Shown here: positions 11,971 through 22,724 of the stretch, piece by piece
Numbering within the stretch: position 1 is the first letter of the stretch
Layout of the letters: every line of letters begins with the position of its first letter
Assembly: GCA_002914845.1 (NCBI GenBank)
Contig: JXTC01000514.1
Coordinates: 149,060-213,059, forward strand
Source of the DNA: Trema orientale
Lineage: Eukaryota > Streptophyta > Magnoliopsida > Rosales > Cannabaceae
Direction: 5' to 3'
DNA: 64,000 nt
Translations under genes and position numbers: made by a program
The notes under the pieces: generated by a model
The model's database searches: none
What the model was told of the DNA's origin: nothing
The model's input: only the letters and a program-made list of their open reading frames with translations

Positions 11971-13193
11971 TATACCGGGATTCCTAATTATCCCCACTAG
12001 AACTCTTAATAAGGGGAAGACACGTCACACGAGTGGTTGCAGGATGTGCGGGGTTTTAAGTAATACATCAAAACATGCTTAAGAAATGGAATTATTAAAA
12101 CATTAACTTGTTTAATTAAGTTCAAATTACAATGAATTTTCAAATATACTCGTTTCAACCCGAAAGGGTATTTGCTAATTCATTTTTACAGAATTGGTGT
12201 TCGAAGCAGAAAGAGGGTTTGAATTTGACGCAAATTTTGAATCTGAAGGAAAATGATGATATATTAATAATTGAATTAATAATAAACTGAACGAAAGGTG
12301 AGATGTCTGTAATTATCCCTCATGTAATTGACACATTCTTGAAAATTCCTAGCGTTTGGGCAACTAAGAGCCCTTAATTCTTTACATAGTGATCATTTGG
12401 TGCCAATAAGTCCTTTTTCTTAGTTCTTGTTTAATTGACATTAAAAAAATAACTCACTTGCCGTTAAATAAAAATAAGAAAAATTAAAACAGATTCTGTA
12501 AATTGAAAAATTAATAAAAGTAAGAGATTAAAGAAAAAAAAATACACACAGTTGTCTTTTTCATTTTCCTAGCACGTTCACATTATTTTAAAAAAAAAGT
12601 AAAAATAATTGTGCTGAAGAAATCTCATTTGGTATTCATTTGCTTAGATGTTTGATGTTATACTTATAGTTTCTTAGTGGGGGCAGTGGCAGGCAGAGTT
12701 AGGACGTACTTACATTTAAAATTAAATAAAGACAAAAAAGGTAACTGAAACTTTAATATAACATTGATCCAAATGACATATGCTGCATCTTTTAAAAATT
12801 CGACCAAAAATCTGATTCTTTTGTATTGAATTTCTTTCCTCATGAAGATATTGTCTTCACTTTTGTATTCCTATAAAGGAAAGAAAATTTAGAATACATA
12901 TGAATAATGAAGTCTTTCCAATTATAATTTTTTTCCCCAGTTTCTGGTTTCGAAAATTAAAAAAAATGAAAGTTAAAATGTATTTGGGTTCTGAGTGGAC
13001 TAAATGTGACAATTTACATTTTATAGGACATAGTAGTTATAAAAAAAAAAATCTTAGTAGGGGGCAAGCTAGAGAAAAAAATTTAATTTATATCCAGCTT
13101 TTGAAAATAAATAAATAAAAATTAAGCGGGGGCAGTGAGTGTTGTGTGGGCATAAAAGCATAGAGCCCAAGTCAAAGGCATGTATATATATAT
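11971..13193. other. intergenic AT-rich DNA
   Basis: No gene, RNA or clear repeat is recognised. Confidence 0.5.
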
Positions 13194-13430
13194 GGGTACC
13201 AGTAGCTTTTTTTTTTTTTTTACTTATATATAGGTATCAATTGGGCCAATAAAAAATTTTTTTGTACATTTTTTCATATTAAAAAGTAGGAGAGAGAAAA
13301 ACATTAATAATACACGTCTTTTTATGCATCTCATTTTAACCGTTAGATTATTGTTAGATGATGATCCAACGGCTAGAAAAAAAATACTTATACATAGGTA
13401 AAAAAGAAAATACCTACCGGATTGGCAACT
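13194..13430 (+). mobile_element. AT-microsatellite-flanked MITE, copy 3
   Basis: Same family as 11253-11494, more diverged, and the left tip has lost the AATCC of the terminal repeat. The right end TACCTACCGGATTGGCAACT is intact. (TA)n borders it at 13182-13193 and 13431-13444. Confidence 0.8.
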
Positions 13431-13671
13431 ATATATATATATATTTCTTTGCAAGTATTTTCTTTCTAGATTTATTGTGTTTGTGAGAAGAGAATAGAGT
13501 TTGAGGGAGGAGACAGAGAATAAGTGGAAAAAAAAAAAAAAAAGAAGTAAAGTTCTAGGTTTGTTAGTCTCTGAGGGAGAGAAGACCATAGAGAAATTGG
13601 AGGAGGAAGTTTTTTTTTTTCCTTTCAATTCTTGATTTCAAAAATATTAATTTTATTTTATAGAGGCAGCT

Positions 13672-13820
13672 ATAACAAGAGCGTCCTTACATAGGGTCCC
13701 TATTTATACACCGTTTGATGTGAATCTGTGGGAAATCTATTTATACACAGATTCCCATCACACAGTGTATAGACAGGGCCTTACGTAGGGACGTCTTTAC
13801 TATAGAGATGTCCTTATTTT
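13672..13820. mobile_element. near-palindromic foldback element
   Basis: The left half GTCCTTACATAGGGTCCCTA and the right half read backwards (GTCCCTACGTAAGGCCCTGT) pair over about 60 bases around a centre near 13735. Inside, GATGTGAATCTGTG pairs with CACAGATTCCCATC. It looks like a short MITE or a recent palindrome and would form a long RNA hairpin if transcribed. Confidence 0.65.
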
Positions 13821-14313
13821 ATATATATATATATATTTATTTATTTATTTATTTAAAAAGAGTCATTTCTGCTGTCACTTTACATCACCGGGGGGGAGGG
13901 GGTGTAAAGGACCTGAGTGTCACTGAATTTCTATGTCAAGGAAATTTTGATTTTTGAATAACTGATTAACACGTTACTATAATTTCTTATAGCATTCCTC
14001 TAAAATAAGTATCAAATCATGTCTTTTAATCAAAGCATGTATTAGACACAAATCATCATGCTCATTTCTTTTTTTATTCTAAATTACTAGTAATTTGAAA
14101 AATAAGAGTAATACTAAGGGCTAATACCAATATTAATTGACGTATCGATTTATTGTCGAATAATTATTATTACACTTTAGGGAACCCAAATAGCACATAG
14201 TTTATTAATTATAATCACTCACTCACCAACTAACACACCCGTCCACGTAAGACATGGTTTATTAATTATCACCCTTATTATCTAACACACTTACACACAG
14301 CATTGCTTGAGTA

Positions 14314-16011
14314 CTAAACCACATCTTCTTTTTCTGGAACTTTGTCAACATGAGTAGAGTCTCTGGTGTTGTCATCTCCATTGGCCACAACCCCATTACC
14401 TCTAAGACCCTTATCTTCGCCTGAAATCTCCTCGAGCGATCGGCCTTTAGTTTCAGGCACCAAGAAAGTGCACAAAAACCCAAGCAAATTCACTACAGAG
14501 AGGGCCACTATAGCCTTTTTCACACCCTCTACTTCATGAGCGTAGCTCTGAACAACGAAAGCTCCAATTATGGCGCCGGCTTTCCCCGCCGCGGCCGATA
14601 TGCCATGACACGTGGACCGGAACCTCGCCGGAAAAAGCTCAGCCGGGACGATGAAGGTGGTGCTGTTTGGTCCAAAGTTGGCAAAGAAAAATGTGAGTCC
14701 GTAAAAGAGAGTGAACAACGTTGTGTTGCCATTACAGAAGTCTTTTTTGGGATCCTTGTCTCCGCAAGTGTCTCCCCTGAGACTCTCGTACTTGAATCCG
14801 AGAATGGCCATGAAGATTGACATGAGTAGGAACCCGCCGAGCTGGATTGGGAACCGTCCGATCTTGTCGATAAGAAAGACAGTGAACCAGTACCCGGGAA
14901 CCGTTGCTACTAGAGCTATTACAAACATCGCCTTTGAGAGTCTGAAAGCTTCTTCTATGGCGTTCATGGCGGACGCTTTTTGCAACAACCCACTGGCTGG
15001 ATAAACGTCTTTCTGGGTTAGTTGCAGACTGTAGAAAGCAATGTCTAGCAGAAACCAACTGGTTGCTGTGCCAAGGAGATGAAGCCCATGCCTTCTTACG
15101 AACTCTCTCGAGAAGAGGCCGTAAACAGAGTTTGGACTAGAAGCAGAGCTTTCTCTTCTTTGAACCGAAGGGTTATGATCTTCTTGGTCAAAATTCAAGT
15201 CCTTCGCAAGGACTTTGGCCATGTCAGCGGCTGCCCTTTTGTGGTTTCCTTCAACTAAGGCGGTGTACCTCGCCGTTTCCGGCATTTTCAGCCGCCAATA
15301 GAAAGTCAGAGCCGCCGGGATTGCTCCGAACATCAGGACGATCCTCCAAACGTAGTCTCCTTCCGGCTGAGTCGACAAAACGGTGTCGTTTCGGAACTCC
15401 GGAGCAGGGAAGGCCACCAAGAAGGCCTTGGAGACCGCCATGGAGACGGCCCCGGCCACCAAGATTCCGACTCCTTGCATGGCGAAGACAGCCGCTATAA
15501 ACCCTCCTCTGGTTTTTTGGTTGGCGTACTCTGCCATGATCACCGCCGAGAGAGGGTAGTCGCCGCCGATACCGAAGCCGAGCCAGAACCGGAAAAAGCA
15601 CAGGGTCGTTATGACGTGTTTGGCCGAGTGGCCGAAGGAGAGGCCGGAGGCTAGAGCGCAGCCGACCATGGTGACTAATGTGAGTCCGTAGACCCTTTTT
15701 CTGCCTAGCTTGTCACCGAGCCAGCCAAAGAAGAGTTGCCCTGCCAGGGTCCCACATAAGGCGACCCCTGTTATGGCATTGTTGACCTGTCTAGGGAGAG
15801 CTCCGGGGTCTTTTCCGGTGGGGTTGGGGAAGTAAAGGCGGCCGATGAGCTTCGTCACGGCGCTGATGCAGAAGAGGTCATAAGCATCGGTGAAGAATCC
15901 CATACCAGCAATGACAATGGCCTTGAAATGGTATAGTTGGGTCTTGGCATTGTCAAGAGCAGAGAAGATAGCTTGAGTTTGAGTAGTGGCACTACCTCCT
16001 TGGTCCGCCAT
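14314..16011 (-). CDS. PHT1: high-affinity inorganic phosphate transporter, PHT1 family
   Basis: Proton/phosphate symporter of the major facilitator superfamily in the plasma membrane. One exon of 565 codons, slightly longer than the usual 520-540. Visible: [12 protein letters not shown] at residues 36-47 in the first membrane helix, the MFS loop [14 protein letters not shown], the PHT1 signature [13 protein letters not shown] (canonical [13 protein letters not shown]), a hydrophilic central loop with [13 protein letters not shown]-like helices, [20 protein letters not shown] and the terminal [15 protein letters not shown]. The hydrophobic profile fits twelve helices. I start at MADQGG because family N termini begin about 20 residues before the AKTQ-YHF motif; the frame stays open upstream to 16269 but that is leader. 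A P1BS box lies about 290 bases before the start, which suggests PHR1 control. Downstream paralogue identity (which PHT1) cannot be fixed. Confidence 0.97.
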   Translation of the reverse strand: MADQGGSATTQTQAIFSALDNAKTQLYHFKAIVIAGMGFFTDAYDLFCISAVTKLIGRLYFPNPTGKDPGALPRQVNNAITGVALCGTLAGQLFFGWLGDKLGRKRVYGLTLVTMVGCALASGLSFGHSAKHVITTLCFFRFWLGFGIGGDYPLSAVIMAEYANQKTRGGFIAAVFAMQGVGILVAGAVSMAVSKAFLVAFPAPEFRNDTVLSTQPEGDYVWRIVLMFGAIPAALTFYWRLKMPETARYTALVEGNHKRAAADMAKVLAKDLNFDQEDHNPSVQRRESSASSPNSVYGLFSREFVRRHGLHLLGTATSWFLLDIAFYSLQLTQKDVYPASGLLQKASAMNAIEEAFRLSKAMFVIALVATVPGYWFTVFLIDKIGRFPIQLGGFLLMSIFMAILGFKYESLRGDTCGDKDPKKDFCNGNTTLFTLFYGLTFFFANFGPNSTTFIVPAELFPARFRSTCHGISAAAGKAGAIIGAFVVQSYAHEVEGVKKAIVALSVVNLLGFLCTFLVPETKGRSLEEISGEDKGLRGNGVVANGDDNTRDSTHVDKVPEKEDVV

Positions 16012-16304
16012 TGATTGGAGTCCGGGGAGCTTTGAGTAACGGATAGAGGGTGACATATATATATATGTAAGGTGATTAGGAAAGGAATTTGAGCTGACCA
16101 AGATTGTAGTTTCCTCCGTATTGTTTGGAAGTTTTTGAGGTATATACTGCTTGGTACACAAGAAATTCCATTGTAGACAACGGATACTATTAATTATAAA
16201 AGCTGCTGTTTGTGACCAAAAGATGTTGGTGTCTTGAAATGCACAATTTGGCTCGGCTTGATTGATCAATGTTATTTTGCTTTAATACGATGTTTTATCC
16301 GCTT

Positions 16305-16312
16305 GGATATTC
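16305..16312 (-). promoter_or_regulatory. P1BS (PHR1-binding site), GNATATNC
   Basis: The box reads GGATATTC on the plus strand (GAATATCC on the minus), a perfect GNATATNC match, 294 bases upstream of the PHT1 start codon. P1BS is bound by PHR1-type MYB factors in phosphate starvation and is common in PHT1 promoters. An 8-mer can occur by chance, so support comes from its place. Confidence 0.65.
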
Positions 16313-16741
16313 TTCAAAATATCCTATGTATCTCATGCTTGCTTAGTTCATCTCTCCCTCTTCTTCCATAGTTTTTGTCATCTACTTTGTTTTTTCGTAT
16401 CTGAAGCTTCTAAAAACTTTCCAAGTACTCTGGTTAAGTCCACAAAAAAACTGAAGAAGGGCATTCTTTCTTCTAGTTGATCTTCCCGCATGAGTAAAAA
16501 TACCAACCAAATATTTTACCTTGTACTGCAGAATAGTGATCCAAAACGTCTACCTTCAATTATTGATTAAATGATTTTAAACTTCCAAAACTAAACAAAA
16601 GGTTCATATTGATGAGTTTCAATGCTTCACAAGCTAAGGTACTAGGAAACTGTTTTACTTGCTAAGTTTGGATTTGATATTTTTAAGAGAATGTATAACA
16701 ACAAAAACAAAGGGAAATTTGACATGCTATAAAATCAGTTA

Positions 16742-18267
16742 TTATTGTGACTTAATTGTAAGATCAGTCACTGCAGCTGCTTTCTTCTGGAGTTCTTCCT
16801 TGTTTGCCCCCACAAGTTTGTCTATTGTTCTTCCTTCTTTAAGGAAAAAGAATGTTGGCGTGGCGTTGATACCCCATGAAGTACTCAATTCCTGCAATCC
16901 ATGCACACAAATTACCTCATTTTTATCTTTGAATTCCTCTACATAGAATTAACTCGGTACAAATCAAAAAGCAGAACATTCATGTGTCCTAAATTACATA
17001 TGTGGATCCTTAAAGCTTGACTTCTTAAGCAGTTAAAAGTCATCTAAGAAAGCTCATGCTCGCATTTGACGCGAAAAGGAGAGGTAGAAGTTTAGAGCAG
17101 CAGTCTAGCATTTCTAGTCTATTACTATATGAGCATATGCGTTACAAAGATTAGTATCATAAGGTTTCTAACTTACAGTCAGCTCGTCAACGTCTACAGT
17201 TAAAAATAAGATGGAGGGATGTTTATCTGCAATCTCGATGTAGGTTGGTGCTATCGATTTACAGGGATTACACCACAGTGCACTAAAATTTGCCACAACC
17301 TGTGAAGAGTTCAAGTGAAAGATCATGTAAAGGAAAATTAGATCAGATGTGTGGCATTAGGTCATTAAGATTAACATTCTATAAGTTGTAAATTTAGAAA
17401 GTGCTGTATGCTATGCTAATTATGAGTACCAAAAACAGCCCAATTTAGATAGTAAGTTACAGAAGAAAAGTGACAATGCAAACAGAAACAAGCAAACCCT
17501 TATTCATGTCTGGAAAGTGATTTAAATTATAATGAGAAAAAGCCACTTATATATTCATGCTATCCAATAAACTGAAGTATAAATTGTAACTCTTTCTTTC
17601 CTCTTCAAAAACAAGTGGTTTTTGCTTTTTACCAACCAGGGTAATAAACCAGACTCAACTGTGTTATTCCACTAAAGTGGAACCCTTAATCCGTTAATGT
17701 GGATATCTCGCATTACCAATTTGCTACCTTTATCGTTTTGTGGTATACATTTCTTAATCCTTCATAAATCTTTTCGTCAAATTTACTAGATCTCTGTTCT
17801 TGATGGCTGCCTATGGTAATCCAACTACAAACTTTTCTTGGAGTCCTCATATAGATCCATAGTTCTGATTTGTGGAGACATGAACTAATGTTGCACATAC
17901 ATATGATTGACAATTATGAAATTAGCATCCATTAGGACTCCCATTCATCTAATTACTACACACAATGGACATGAGCATTACAAAACTCACAATTTTCCCA
18001 TCACTGTTTGCTTCTGATAACTTAGTCTCCCAACTTTCAATCGTAGTTATAAGATGCACATTTCCGCTGGCAAGTTCAACATTGTGATGATCATGATCAT
18101 CAATCTCTCCAGTTAAGTACTGCAAGAATCATGACGTTCGTTAAAATGATGCAAAAGTTGAATCATCTTTAGAAAGTATAAATAAGGAACATAGAAGTTG
18201 TATCATTCTTTTCAATTGATCTTTGTAGCTCCTTTGGGGAACTTACCTTGGTCCAACAACTTCCCAT
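16742..18267 (-). CDS. TRXH9: thioredoxin h, h9 type, with WCNPC active site
   Basis: Small disulfide reductase. Four coding exons on the minus strand: 18247-18267, 17991-18119, 17177-17299, 16742-16891, in phase, giving 140 residues like Arabidopsis Trx h9. The start MGSCWTK carries Gly2 and Cys4, the myristoylation/palmitoylation signal that sends h9 to membranes. NVHLITTIESWETKL, DGKIVVANFSALWC, LFLTVDVDEL and the cis-Pro segment NATPTFFFLKEG (Pro103) are all present, followed by LVGANKEELQKK. The active site reads W59-C-N-P-C63 where nearly all Trx h have WCGPC or WCPPC. Both cysteines are kept, so it should be redox active, but the second position changes redox potential in model thioredoxins. 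I see no frame break. Confidence 0.94.
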
Positions 18268-19308
18268 TGATGAGTGTTACAGCTGAATCCTGTGTTGATA
18301 GATTTACAAAAGTTCCTTATATGACCAGCTCTCAGGCAAACCACATAACATCCTCTTACTAAACGAATCTGTTGTATTTGATTAACTAGTTACAAATTGC
18401 TTCAAGAAGATAATGAAAAGGTAAAGCATTTGTAGTACTTTTGATTTGGAAAATTCATCATGATATCCCCAAGGAAACATCCTCACAATTGAAAAATGAA
18501 AAAGAGAGACAACATAATTATATTTCCATTTGTATATGCAAGTATTTTGCCATCTTCCAGAGAAAAAGCGAAAAAAAAAAACATGCCATTTTATCTGGCT
18601 TTTGGAAATTCTAAATTTTCTTCACGGGGCTAATCAATTTGCAATAATAGGTAAGTAATGGCGTTAAACATGTGGTCAGAAAGATGCAAGAACTACTTAA
18701 ACTGCTCTAATCTCATCTCATCAAGAATATTTAATGAAACATATTAGCTTATGTACGGGTTATGTTCTTTGACATGATATGTCAATTACAANTCACAAAA
18801 GCCACCCGAAATAAGAGTATGGAAAGAAGATTATGAGTTTATTTAGAACAGAAATTTTACCTTACGAAAGGATGGATTCATACCTTTCTTCATCAATCAT
18901 TGTAATTAATTTAAAAAAAAAAAAAAGATTGAAGAAAGAATAGTTATATATTGTAAAGATATAAAGACGAATAATGGAGTACTTTGAATGTTGATGGAAG
19001 AAGTAAATTGAAGAGAATTGATACCCTGCCTGCCTATGGTGAAAGAACATTGGCAGGGCGTGCATATGAATTTGAATCTGAATTACAAATATATATGCAT
19101 GTTATTTTTGTTAATTGATGATCACTTGACTATTTTTGAGATTTTCCAACGGAAAAAGCGTGATTTATGAGTTGCCTGTCTTAATTGCAATTTTATATTT
19201 TGATAAATAATAAAAATAATAATAATTTAAGTTTAGATTTGGTTGGCTTATAGGTGGTGATTGCAAGCCTTGGATTCTAAAATACAGTCTACTATAATAT
19301 AAATATTA
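18268..19308. other. TRXH9 upstream region with one N
   Basis: Probably holds the leader and promoter of the thioredoxin gene on the minus strand. A single N at 18792 may hide further bases. No other gene is seen. Confidence 0.5.
18792..18792. other. single N, probable collapsed gap
   Basis: Noncoding context, so the size of any missing segment cannot be judged. The coding Ns at 4245 and 30800 suggest more than one base is missing. Confidence 0.5.
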
Positions 19309-20102
19309 GGGTTAATCACAAATAAGAGTTTTAACTTTTTAGTAAAAATAAACTTTGACTTTTGAATTTTTACAAAATAATACTTTCACTTTTAAATTTT
19401 CGTAAAATAATATCCTGACTTTTAGAATTTTATAAATTAATACCCTGACTTTTAAAATCTGCAAATTAATACCTTGACATTTGTGATTTCTACAAATTAA
19501 TACCTTCAGTTTTTGTTTTCTTTGTATATTTATACTATGAACAAATTAAAAGATGCGAACATCTCTCATTAACTTATTAAAAATGTTTAGATATTAGTAT
19601 ATTATCAGAAATTATTTTATAACTACTTTTTTTGATTAATTGCTAAAAAATAATTTTTTTTACCTCGCGTGTTTCTTTTTTTTTTTTCACAATTAACTAC
19701 TTTTACCTTTCATTCTAATTTTTTACTTTTCTTTTTTAAATAAAAAGTGAAATAAGCTAATTACAAATATTTTTTCAGAAATTTTTTTATTGGTTAATAA
19801 GTTTTAATTAAGTTGTTGATGGCTACTACCATCTTTTTATTATTAAAATCAACTAATTGGACATTAAGATTATAAATTTATATAAATTTTAAATCTTAGG
19901 GTATTAATTTGTAAGAATTTTAATTGTCAAAGTATTAATTTGCAGAATTTAAAAATGAAGGTATTATTTTACAAAAATTCAAAAATCATGATATTATTCT
20001 GCTGAAATTTAAAAGTGAGAGTATTATTTTGAAGACATTCATAAATTAGGGGTTTTTTTAACAGAAAAGTTAAAACTCAGGGCATTTTAATGTTATTATC
20101 CC
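19309..20102. mobile_element. foldback / MULE-like element with repeat-built arms
   Basis: The left end is GGGTTAATCACAAATAAGAG followed by TTTTAACTTTT. The right end on the other strand is GGGATAATAACATTAAAATG, then GAGTTTTAACTTTT. Each arm of roughly 200 bp is built of 35-45 bp units such as CTTTTAAATTTTCGTAAAAT with AATAATACT or TTAATACC, running in opposite directions in the two arms. The flanks TAAATATTA (19300-19308) and TTAATATTA (20103-20111) agree in 8 of 9 bases, compatible with a 9-bp Mutator-type duplication. No transposase is present. Confidence 0.7.
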
Positions 20103-20515
20103 TTAATATTAATATACTATCATATTCTTGCATGTGATTAAAACTTAGATCAGCTTGGTCCTAGCTCTAATATCACGTCTTAAATTACAAACCTTCATTA
20201 GCAGTGCAAAATGATTTTACTATTTTTGGAAGAGGGTCAGCGTTGACTTCCACATTTTAACCCAAAAAAAGAAAAAAAAAAACTCATCATCAAAACCATA
20301 CATACAAACATGCAAAGCAGCATGCATTAAAAATTTTCCATTTTCCCATCCAAAAGTGAGACAAAATTAATAATATTGGTTGTAGAAGAACGCCATAATA
20401 ATGCCTAATTACCATTCAAATTATTCAGAAGAAACAGATAACAGATTTGAAGTGAGGCATCTAACACATAAAAACCTCTGAATTAGAAAAACAAAAACTC
20501 CAAAGATTTTAGTTT

Positions 20516-22724
20516 TCATGGGGTTTGGACGTAAGAGTAATCAGATTCAGAGGAAGGCCCAGTTTTGATCTGAGGCTGCCGAAGCTCCTCAATCATTCTC
20601 ACAACTTGTTCCATGGTGGGTCGATTCTCTGGCACCTTGGAGACGCAAGCCAGAGCTATCTGAAGCATCTGAACCATCTCCTCCTCCACATGGCTGTGTC
20701 TCAGAAGCTCCACATCAAACACCTCGGCGGTCCATTCCTCACGCACCACCGACCGGACCCATCTGGGCAGGTCGACCACGTCGTCGTGACCCGGATACCG
20801 AATGGGGATTTTCCCAGTTAGCATTTCGAGTAGGAGGACCCCGAAGCTGTAAACGTCCGATTTTTGGGTCAGTTTTCGGGTTTCGATGGCCTCGGGAGCT
20901 CGGTACCCGATGATGCGGGAGATGATTGGAGGAAAGTTCACTATTGGGGCGAGGCCAAAATCGGTGATGGAGGCTTCGAGGTCTTGGTTGAGGAGGACGT
21001 TGGAGGACTTGATGTTGCCATGGATGGATTTGGGTCCGGCGTCGGAGTGGATGTGGGCGATTCCTTTGGCAGCTCCGAGAGAGATCTTTACTCTTGAATC
21101 CCAGTTCAGTGGAGTTCTTTCTGTGCCTCTGAAGCCTGTGAAATCCAGAAGAAGAGAACAATCCGGTAAAGCTTTGGGTTGTTACTGATAATTGCTTGAT
21201 ATGACTGTGACATGTTTGTTGAAATGTCTCAGTGAGTTCTGCTAGATGGTGCTTGAAATTACTTTGGAATGTCGGTTTTAAATCAATAAATATTGGGTTA
21301 TTTCTCAGTATATGACAGAAGAAATGCACCATTCTTGACTGTGGAGATGAGTGAAAGGAGGGATTTTGTGTATATAAGAGTAAAAATGGAACTTTTTTAG
21401 AGGATTAAGGTGAAAGCATACCGTGTAAGTGTGTAAACAAGCTGCCGGCTGGCATGTAATTGTAGACTAAGAGCTTCTCGTCCTTCGAATAGTAATAAGC
21501 GCGAAGTGGAACAATATTTGGGTGCTGTCCAACCCTTCCCACAACCTCCATCTGCTGCTCAAACTCCTTCTTTCCCACTAGTACTTCCTTTAATCTTTTC
21601 ACTACCACTGTAGTCGACCCTTCATCCAAAACAGCCTTATAGGTTGTTCCATTATTCCCCTTACCGAGAATTTCAGCTGATGCCCTCAGTAAATCCTCAA
21701 GATCAAAAGTATAAGAGCAGCCCGGAAAGAAGAACAGCTTGTTCTTCTCTGCGTCGTGCACTCCGCTTCCGAAATCCTTAGGCTTTTCAGTTTTCCCACC
21801 AGTGGCCTTCACTTTTACCGTGCCACTGGTGTCACTGTGTCTTCTTTTGTTACAATATATGAATATCGCCAGAGCAAGGAGAAACAAAACTGCAGAGCAC
21901 CCAATTGCCAGAGCAATGATGGAATCTAGACCCAGTTTTTTTGTCTTTGGGGAAGCATTTCGATGTTGGACAACTGTTGGTAACGATGGTGAATTAGCAG
22001 GGGAAGGAGTTGGAGTTGGAGAAGATGAGAAACTTCTATAACAAGGCTTTAAAGGTGGCCCGCACAATAGAGAGTTTCCAACAAATGAAGAATATGGATA
22101 TTTTTGGAGGGAATTTGGGATTGAGCCATTTAGATGGTTATAGCTCAAATTCAAAAGTTTGAGACTTGGTAGGTTGAGACTGGGGATGTCTCCAGAGATG
22201 GAATTATTTTGGAGCTTTAGCTTGGCGAGACGTGTCAGATTCCGAATTGTGGTTGGGATATTTCCAGAAATGGAGTTGTAGGATAAATCCAATACAATAA
22301 GACTGTGAGAGAGAGAAGAAGGAAATTTACCAGACAAGTTATTTTGTTGAAGGTACAGAAACTGTAAAGAAGGAAGAGATGGAATATCAGTAGGAAGATT
22401 TCCACTGAGGAGGTTGGAACGAAGGCTCAAGACCCTTAAAGCATCAAGCTTTCCTATACTGTTGGCTGGGATGGATCCAGCAAGCCCGATACCCGGAAGA
22501 CGAATTGAAATAACTCGGGTTCCATTTAGATTGCAAGTGATTCCAATCCAAGAGGAACAAACTGAGTAGGAACCATTCCAGTTGAGTCTTTTGGTATGAG
22601 AAACTGAGGCTGCAAAGTGAAGGAGAGCTTGTCTGTCAGAGTTGAGATCAGCTAAGATTGGGGAAAAGATGAGTACAGTAAAGAGAAAGAAAGCAAGTCC
22701 AGCAATGGACGAGTGCAGCTTCAT
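20516..22724 (-). CDS. LRR receptor-like kinase, subfamily III, probably pseudokinase
   Basis: Plasma-membrane receptor-like protein of 640 residues from two exons (21422-22724 and 20516-21135; the junction splits the Gly codon of HLHG-FRG). Order: signal peptide about 1-25; N-terminal LRR cap with [12 protein letters not shown] and CSSWIGITC; about five leucine-rich repeats; a Ser/Pro-rich juxtamembrane stretch [13 protein letters not shown]; one membrane helix ([20 protein letters not shown]); then a kinase-like domain starting [17 protein letters not shown]. The glycine loop ([11 protein letters not shown]), the Lys in VVVKRL and DFG are present. The catalytic HRDxK is HGNIKS, as in the At5g58300/At3g08680 group annotated as probable inactive kinases, and the activation segment is short. 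It ends SDYSYVQTP. Such proteins often act as co-receptors or scaffolds. The ligand is unknown. Confidence 0.95.

Noticed and set aside
14536-15601. Several open frames inside the PHT1 gene on both strands
   Set aside because: Shadows caused by the GC-rich coding sequence.
16012-16269. N-terminal extension of the PHT1 protein
   Set aside because: PHT1 proteins start shortly before the AKTQ-YHF motif; the upstream frame is leader sequence.
16659-16946. Plus-strand open frame of 95 codons
   Set aside because: It is the antisense shadow of the last thioredoxin exon.
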